Origin: Pseudomonas sp. LFM046
Lineage (GTDB): Bacteria; Pseudomonadota; Gammaproteobacteria; Pseudomonadales; Pseudomonadaceae
Assembly: GCF_000949385.2 (NCBI RefSeq)
Contig: NZ_JYKO02000001.1
Location: 4,282,770 to 4,346,769, forward strand
Direction: 5' to 3'
Length of the DNA: 64,000 nt
Part shown: positions 55,182 through 62,100 of the stretch, in pieces
Numbering within the stretch: position 1 is the first letter of the stretch
How the letters are laid out: each line of letters begins with the position of its first letter
Notes under the pieces: generated by a model
Seen by the model: the letters and a program-made list of their open reading frames with translations, nothing else
Database searches by the model: none
What the model was told of the DNA's origin: nothing
Translations under genes and position numbers: made by a program

Positions 55182-57327
55182 TGATCTGCCCCTTCTTCAG
55201 CGCTTCCATGACCGATTCCTTCGGACCATCGGCAATGACCCGGCCACGGTCGACGATCAGCAGCCGGTCCACCAGCGAGAGCATGGAGGCACGGTGGGTG
55301 ACCAGCAGCAGGGTCTTGTTGGCGATTACCGCGGCGAGGCGCTCCTTCAAGCGCTCCTCACCCGGGTTGTCCATGGAGCTGGTGGGTTCGTCGAGCAGCA
55401 GGATCGGCGGGTCCAGCAACAAGGCGCGGGCCAGGGCGACGTTCTGCCGCTGGCCACCGGACAGGTTCTGGCCACGCTCGCCCACCTGCAGCTCGTAGCC
55501 CTGGGGGTGCAGCCGGGCGAACTCGTGCACGCCGGACAGCTCGGAGGCCTGCAGGACCAGCTCGTCTTCCACGTAGCGGGCACCGGACATCAGGTTGTCG
55601 CGCAGGGTGCCGCTGAACAGCTGGATGTCCTGGGGCACGTAGCCGACGTTGTGGCGCAGCTCGCTGACGTCCAACTGGCGGATGTCGGTGCCGTCCACCA
55701 GCAGGCTGCCGGAGTCGGCCTGGTAGAGCCCGACGATCAGCTTGGCCAGGGAGCTCTTGCCCGAGCCGCTGCGGCCGATGATGCCGATCTTCTCGCCCGG
55801 ACGGATGATCAGGTTGACCCCGCTGAGGGCCACGCTCTGCTGGTGCGGATAGGTGAAGCTGACCTCGCGCAGTTCCAGGCTGCCCTGCAGCTTGGAGCGG
55901 ACCAGCGGCTGCTCGCCTTCCTGGCGTTCCTGGGGCAGGTCCATCATCTGGTCCACGGAATTCATGGTCAGGCGCGCCTGCTGGTAGCGGGTGAACAGGC
56001 CCGACAACTGGCTCAGCGGGCCGAGGGCGCGGCCATTGAGCATGTAGCAGGCGATCAGGCCGCCCATGCTGAGGTCGCCGGCCATGATCAGGTAGACGCC
56101 GGCAACGATCATCACCACGCCAGCGAGCTGCTGGATCATCAGGGTCAGGTTCATCGCCAGGCTGGAGAGCATCTTCACCCGCAGTTCGAGGCGGCCGAGG
56201 GTGCCGATGGTCTGTTCCCAGATGTACTGACGGTCGCTCTCGGCGTTGTTCACCTTCACCGCATCGAGGCTGGCGAGGGTTTCGATCAGGCTCGACTGAC
56301 GCTCGGCGGCCAGCGCCATGGTGCGGTCCATGGTCGCCACCAGCGGTTTCTGCAGCAGCCAGCTGATGCCCAGGGCCAGCGGGAAGGCCAGCAGGGGCAC
56401 CCAGACCAGGGGGCCGCCAAGCAGGCCGATCACCAAGAGGATCAGCAGGGTAAACGGCAGGTCGATGACACTGGTCAGGGTCAGGGAGGCGAGGAAGTCC
56501 CGTAGCGTCTGGAACTCGTGGATGTTCTGGGCAAAGCTGCCAACCCGCGTCGGACGGAACTTCATCGCCATGCCGACGATGCGCTCGAACAGGGTGGCGG
56601 AAATGATCAGGTCGGTCTTCTTGCCCGCCAGGTCCAGGCACAGACCGCGCATGGTCTTGAGCAGCAGATCGAAGATGTAGGCGCCGGAGATGCCGATGGC
56701 CAGCACCCAGAGGGTGGCGGCGGCCTGGTTGGGCACCACGCGGTCGTACACGTTCATCACGAAGAGTGGCGCGCTGAGGCCGATCAGGTTGATCAGCAGG
56801 CTGGCGGCCACCGCATCGATATAGAGCCAGCGGGAACGCTTGAGGGTGTCGCGAAACCAGGACTGGGTGCGCGGGATCAGGCTGCCCTGGTTCAGGTCGT
56901 ACTTGTGCTGGGGCTGGGCGAAGAACACCTGGCCGCTGTAGTCCTCCTGCAGCAGCTCACGCGTCACCTTCACTTCGCCGCCGTCGCTCTCGCTGAGCAG
57001 CAGGCGTGCCTTGCCGTCGTCGGTCCAGCCGAGCATCACCGCGCAGCGACCTTCCTTGAGCAACAGCAGGGCCGGCAGGGCGATCTTCGGAATCTGCTCC
57101 AGGCGCCGCTGCAGCAGTCGGCCCTGGAGGCCGGCGCGGGCTGCCGCGCGGGGCAGCAGCTCGGGGGTCAGGCGCTGCTTGGGCAGTGGCAGTCCGCTGG
57201 TGAGCATGGCCCGGTTGGCCGGCTTGCGGTGCAGGACGCACAGGGACAGCAGCGAGTCCAGCAAGGGATCGTCATGCTGACCGCGTGGATCGGTGTTGAG
57301 TTGAACGCGACTGACTTCTGGATCCAC
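55171..57327 (-). CDS. lapB: Type I secretion ABC exporter (LapB-like)
   Basis: Inner-membrane ATP-driven exporter of giant adhesins. The 718-residue product has an N-terminal C39-like domain without the catalytic cysteine (about 1-130, the 'degenerate peptidase' that holds unfolded RTX substrates), six hydrophobic helices (about 165-440) and an ATPase domain with Walker A GRSGSGKSS (about 518-526), LSGGQRQ signature and ILLLDEPTSSMD. It starts with GTG 57327, 108 bp after the TolC-like gene with a hairpin between. Its likely cargo is the divergent adhesin. Confidence 0.93.
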   Translation of the reverse strand: MDPEVSRVQLNTDPRGQHDDPLLDSLLSLCVLHRKPANRAMLTSGLPLPKQRLTPELLPRAAARAGLQGRLLQRRLEQIPKIALPALLLLKEGRCAVMLGWTDDGKARLLLSESDGGEVKVTRELLQEDYSGQVFFAQPQHKYDLNQGSLIPRTQSWFRDTLKRSRWLYIDAVAASLLINLIGLSAPLFVMNVYDRVVPNQAAATLWVLAIGISGAYIFDLLLKTMRGLCLDLAGKKTDLIISATLFERIVGMAMKFRPTRVGSFAQNIHEFQTLRDFLASLTLTSVIDLPFTLLILLVIGLLGGPLVWVPLLAFPLALGISWLLQKPLVATMDRTMALAAERQSSLIETLASLDAVKVNNAESDRQYIWEQTIGTLGRLELRVKMLSSLAMNLTLMIQQLAGVVMIVAGVYLIMAGDLSMGGLIACYMLNGRALGPLSQLSGLFTRYQQARLTMNSVDQMMDLPQERQEGEQPLVRSKLQGSLELREVSFTYPHQQSVALSGVNLIIRPGEKIGIIGRSGSGKSSLAKLIVGLYQADSGSLLVDGTDIRQLDVSELRHNVGYVPQDIQLFSGTLRDNLMSGARYVEDELVLQASELSGVHEFARLHPQGYELQVGERGQNLSGGQRQNVALARALLLDPPILLLDEPTSSMDNPGEERLKERLAAVIANKTLLLVTHRASMLSLVDRLLIVDRGRVIADGPKESVMEALKKGQISVA

Positions 57328-57385
57328 GCCTCGGCACTCTTGTTCTGGGTTCTTCGAAAGGCTCAGCCCGGATCAGAACTCACAA

Positions 57386-57415
57386 GCCCGGCGAGACGGA
57401 GGCGTCTCACCGGGC
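57386..57415 (-). other. Strong hairpin between the TolC-like gene and lapB
   Basis: GCCCGGTGAGACG and CGTCTCGCCGGGC on the minus strand form a 13-bp stem with one mismatch and a 4-base loop, 20 bp after the upstream stop. It is followed by TTGTGAG rather than a T run. It may be a partial terminator that lowers lapB-lapC relative to the outer-membrane channel, or an mRNA-stabilising element. Confidence 0.6.
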
Positions 57416-57435
57416 GGTGCGCATCGGATCAGGAC

Positions 57436-58788
57436 TTAGTTCAGGCCGGGAAGGGTTGCCTGGGGCTTCAGCTCCGTCTGTACGACCGAGGCCATCGGCG
57501 CGACCACTCCCTGGCTCTTCAGCAACTCGCCCATCGTGGCCTTGATGCGGTACTGAGTAAACAACTCGGTGTAACGCAGATCGACCAGCCGACGAGAGGC
57601 AGTGAACAGCTCGTTTTCGCTGTCCAGCAGGTCCAACAGCGTGCGCTCGCCGATGCTGAACTGCTTCTGGTAGGACTCACGCACACGGGTACTGTAGTCG
57701 ACATACTGCTGCGCGATCGGCAGCTGCTCGCGAGCGTTGCCCAGGGCGTTCCAGGACAGGCCGAGGTCTTCGTTCAGCACACGCAGGGCGTTGTTGCGGA
57801 TGTCCAGGGCCTCGTTGATCTGGTAGGCCTTGGATTCCAGGTCGGCCTTGTTGCTGCCGCCGGCAAACAGGTTGTAACGCATGCGCAACATTGCCTGCCA
57901 TTCGTTGGAATGACCGTTCTCGCCATCCAGGTCATTGTCCGCGTTGCGGGACAATTCGGCGTCGAAACGCGGATAGAAGGTGGACTTGGCGGCTTCGTAC
58001 TGCTTCTCGGCCGCAGCGACATCGGACTCGGCGGAACGCAGGACCGGGCTGTTGGCCAGCAGGGCCTTGCGGGCGTCATCGAGAGATTCCGGCAGCTGTC
58101 CAGGCAGACCGGCCGGATCGCTCAGGTCAGCCGGCGCCACACCTACCACGCTGAAGTAATTGGTACGGGCATCAGCCAGGTTGGTCTGTTCGGTGATCAG
58201 GTTGTTGCGGGCCTGGGCCAGACGCGCTTCGGCCTGGTCCTGGTCGGCCAGGCGCCCTACCCCGCGCTCACTACGCAGGCTGATCTGGTCGAAGATGCGC
58301 TCGTGGCTGCGCAGGTTCTGTTCGGCCAGGCGAACCATTTCCTGGCGGCGCAGCACATCGAGGTAGACCTGGGACACATCCAGCGCGGTGCGCTCGGACG
58401 TGCTGAGCAGGGAATAGGCACGGGAGTTGACGGTGGCCTGCTGGCGGGCCACTTCGTTCTGGGTGGCGAAGCCGTCGAACACCATCTGCTGCAGGCGCAC
58501 GCTGGACTCACCGCGGGTCATGGTCTTCCAGTGGTCATTGCCGGTTGCCCGGGTGCTGGTGTCGTCAGTGCCTTCACGGCCATAACCGCCCAACAAGTCG
58601 ACGGACGGCAGGTATCCCCCCTTTGCCGCCTGGAGCTGTTTGTCGGCCGACAAACGGCTGTTAACGCCTGCCTGGATTTCCGGGTGGGCATCCATGGCCT
58701 GCTGCATGGCCTCGGAGAGGCTCTGCGCATGGACAGGGAGGCTTGCGACCAGGGCGAACGGAAGAACGGTGGAGAAACGCAAACGCAT
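57436..58788 (-). CDS. lapE: TolC-family outer-membrane channel for type I secretion (LapE-like)
   Basis: Outer-membrane exit duct of the type I system. The 450-residue precursor has a signal peptide (MRLRFSTVLPFALVASLPVHAQ, cleavage about residue 22), two TolC-type repeats with long helices (SLSEAMQQAMDAHPEIQAGVNS... and LRSAESDVAAAEKQYEAAKSTFYPRF) and the AggA/agglutination-protein ending FSIGERTLLDLLDSENELFTASRRLVDLRYTELFTQYRI. It is the first gene of the exporter operon, divergent from the adhesin with a 349-bp gap, a layout seen for Lap-type adhesins. Confidence 0.9.
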   Translation of the reverse strand: MRLRFSTVLPFALVASLPVHAQSLSEAMQQAMDAHPEIQAGVNSRLSADKQLQAAKGGYLPSVDLLGGYGREGTDDTSTRATGNDHWKTMTRGESSVRLQQMVFDGFATQNEVARQQATVNSRAYSLLSTSERTALDVSQVYLDVLRRQEMVRLAEQNLRSHERIFDQISLRSERGVGRLADQDQAEARLAQARNNLITEQTNLADARTNYFSVVGVAPADLSDPAGLPGQLPESLDDARKALLANSPVLRSAESDVAAAEKQYEAAKSTFYPRFDAELSRNADNDLDGENGHSNEWQAMLRMRYNLFAGGSNKADLESKAYQINEALDIRNNALRVLNEDLGLSWNALGNAREQLPIAQQYVDYSTRVRESYQKQFSIGERTLLDLLDSENELFTASRRLVDLRYTELFTQYRIKATMGELLKSQGVVAPMASVVQTELKPQATLPGLN

Positions 58789-58965
58789 ATTCTTGGCATC
58801 CTTTTCGTTGGTTTTCGCGGCCCGGAAACTCGCCGGAGGCCCGCCAAAAGCGCTTCTCGTCTACGTTCAGACTTCGTGACCGAGGTCACACTGGATCCCC
58901 CGAGACGAGTGAGCAAATATCAAAGTGACAGCATGAAATTGATTGTTTAGGATGGGAATCAATTG

Positions 58966-58979
58966 GTCAATACTTTGGC
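58966..58979. promoter_or_regulatory. FleQ-box-like site 1 in the adhesin/exporter gap
   Basis: GTCAATACTTTGGC matches 11 of 14 positions of the FleQ consensus GTCANTAAATTGAC. FleQ, a c-di-GMP-responsive regulator, controls lapA in P. putida and pel/psl in P. aeruginosa. The site overlaps a long near-perfect dyad (58974-58997, outer arms TTTGGC and GCCAAA). Inferred from pattern; the gap itself is AT-rich and otherwise empty. Confidence 0.5.
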
Positions 58980-59005
58980 ATATTCGCAATAGCCAAATGT
59001 AATAA

Positions 59006-59019
59006 GCCAATATATTGGC
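59006..59019. promoter_or_regulatory. FleQ-box-like site 2, perfect 14-bp palindrome
   Basis: GCCAATATATTGGC is a perfect palindrome and also matches 11 of 14 positions of GTCANTAAATTGAC. It lies 119-132 bp before the adhesin ATG and 40 bp (four helical turns) from site 1. Two similar sites in one intergenic gap strengthen the case for a real operator, whether FleQ or another factor. Confidence 0.55.
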
Positions 59020-59137
59020 GCCATCAATTCGCCACGCTATTAACTATAGAAGGGAATGTCAGTCCTGCGCTTGGTCGCCGCACTTTGCGACCCCAGCGAC
59101 GACAAGCCAGCTGAGAGTCAATCCAGGAGAGTCGCCC

Positions 59138-62100
59138 ATGAGCAGTGTCGTTGCGATTGTCAAAAGCATTGTTGGCCAGGTGTTTGCCGTTTCGTCCGAT
59201 GGGCTCCAGCGCCTTCTGGTCGAGGGGGATCGACTCTTCAAGGGCGATCAGGTCCTGACGGGCGACGCGGGCATGGTGAGCCTGGAACTGGCAGACGGCC
59301 GCACCCTCGACCTGGGCCGTGACTCCCAATGGAGCGAAGGCGACACCAGCGTCCACGCCCAGACCCAGCCCACCCAGGCACAGACCGAGGCTCCCGCCAC
59401 AGACGTCGCGCAGCTGCAGAAGGCGATCGAGGCCGGCGTCGACCCGACCCAGGCACTCGAAGCCACCGCGGCCGGTCCGGGCGCGGGCAACGCGGGCGGC
59501 AATACAGGCGGCGTGGGCGGCGGTCACAGCTTCGTGATGCTGGACGCGACTGCCGGTCGGGTTGACGCCAACATTGGTTTCGAAACCGGCGCCATTCCCC
59601 CGGTCGCCGAAGCCCAGGAGGTGGACGATTCGTCGCCGCTGCTGAACGCCCCGGCGGTCGAAGAAGTGCCGGCTGCGCCGAACAACGCGCCGCAAGGCGA
59701 AGACGCCAGCATCACCACCGACGAAGACACCCCGATCCAGGGCCAGGTGACTGCCGCCGATCAGGATGGGGACTCGCTGACATTCAGCCTGGGCAACAAC
59801 CCCGGTAACGGTACCGTGGTGGTCAAGCCCGATGGCTCCTACGTCTACACGCCCAATCCTGACTTCAACGGCAACGACAGCTTCACGGTCATTGTCGATG
59901 ATGGCAACGGCGGGACAGACACCATCACCGTCAGCATCGGCGTGAACCCGGTGAACGATGCCCCGGTTGCGCTCAACGACGGCCCGACTGCCGTCACCGA
60001 AGACACCCCGGCCACCGGCAACGTCCTGACCAACGACAGCGACGTCGACGGCGACACCCTGACCGTGACCCAGTTCACCATCGGTGGCAGCACCTTCCAG
60101 GCCGGCCAGACCGCCGTGATCGAGGGTATTGGTTCCCTGGTGATCAACGCCGACGGTTCCTACAGCTTCACTCCGGCGCCGAACTACACCGGCCCGGTGC
60201 CGACCGCGACCTACACAGTCACCGACGGCACCGCCACCGATACCGCTGACCTGAGCTTCGCCGATGTCACCCCGGTCAACGATGCGCCGGTTGCGCTCAA
60301 CGATGGCCCGACCGCCGTCACCGAAGACACCCCGGCCACCGGCAACGTCCTGACCAACGACAGCGACGTCGACGGCGACCCCCTGACCGTGACCCAGTTC
60401 ACCATCGGTGAGAGCACCTTCCAGGCCGGCCAGACCGCCGTGATCAATGGCGTCGGCTCCCTGGTGATCAACGCCGACGGTTCCTACAGCTTCACCCCGG
60501 CGCCGAACTACACCGGCCCGGTACCGACCGCGACCTACACCGTCACCGACGGCACCGCCACCGATACCGCTGACCTGAGCTTCGCCGATGTCACCCCGGT
60601 CAACGATGCGCCGGTTGCGCTCAACGATGGCCCGACCGCCGTCACCGAAGACACCCCGGCCACCGGCAACGTCCTGACCAACGACAGCGACGTCGACGGC
60701 GACCCCCTGACCGTGACCCAGTTCACCATCGGTGAGAGCACCTTCCAGGCTGGCCAGACCGCCGTGATCAATGGTGTCGGCTCCCTGGTGATCAACGCCG
60801 ACGGCTCCTACAGCTTCACCCCGGCGCCGAACTACACCGGCCCGGTGCCGACCGCGACCTACACCGTCACCGACGGCACCGCCACCGATACCGCTGACCT
60901 GAGCTTCGCCGATGTCAGCCCGGTCAACGATGCGCCGGTTGCGCTCAACGATGGCCCGACCGCCGTCACCGAAGACACTCCGGCCACCGGCAACGTCCTG
61001 ACCAACGACAGCGACGTCGACGGCGATACCCTGACCGTTACCCAGTTCACCATCGGTGAGAGCACCTTCCAGGCCGGCCAGACCGCCGTGATCAAAGGCG
61101 TCGGCTCCCTGGTGATCAACGCCGACGGCTCCTACAGCTTCACTCCGGCGCCGGACTACACCGGCCCGGTGCCGACCGCGACCTACACCGTCACCGACGG
61201 CACCGCCACCGATACCGCTGACCTGAGCTTCGCCGACGTCACCCCCGTCAACGATGCCTCGATCCTGGTCGCCGACAGCAAGACCGTAGCCGAGGACAAC
61301 CCGGCGACCGGCAACGTGCTGGCCAACGACAGCGACGTAGACGACGTCCTCACCGTCGCCACCTTCAGCATTGATGGCGTGCAGGGCACCTTCACCGCAG
61401 GCACCACGGCCACCATCGGCCAGATCGGCAGCCTGGTGATCAACACTGACGGCACCTACGTCTTCACCCCGGCACCTAACTGGAATGGTGAGGTTCCCGA
61501 GGTCAGCTACACCACCAACACCGGCAGCAGCTCAACGCTGACCATCACCGTTACCCCGGAGAACGACGCGCCCGAGACCAACGCGACGTCCGCTTCCGGC
61601 AACGAAGACGCTGAAGGTATTCCGGTTGTTCTGAGCGGATCGGATGTGGACGGCAGCGTTGACCACTTCGTCATCAAGTCGTTGCCGAGCAACGGCACGC
61701 TGCTCCTCGATGGCGTGGTCCTGGGTATCGGCGCGGTCATTCCAGCAACCGCCAATGGCGCCACTGTCACATTCGTGCCGGATGCCAACTGGAACGGCAC
61801 CACCACCGTTGAATATGCATCCGTGGACAACGATGGCCTGGAGGATTCCACTCCAGCGACCGCTACCATCACGGTTGCCCCGGTGAACGACGCCCCGGTG
61901 ATCGACGGCGGCGACGGCCACGTGCCGGACAGCAACGACTTCGCCATCACCACCGACGAAGACACCCCGGTTACCGGCACCATCCAGGCCAGCGACCTGG
62001 ACGGCGATAGCCTGACCTACACCGTCGGCACCTCGCCGGCCCATGGCAGCGTCACCTTCGGCACCGACGGCGCCTACACCTACACCCCGGGCACCGACTT

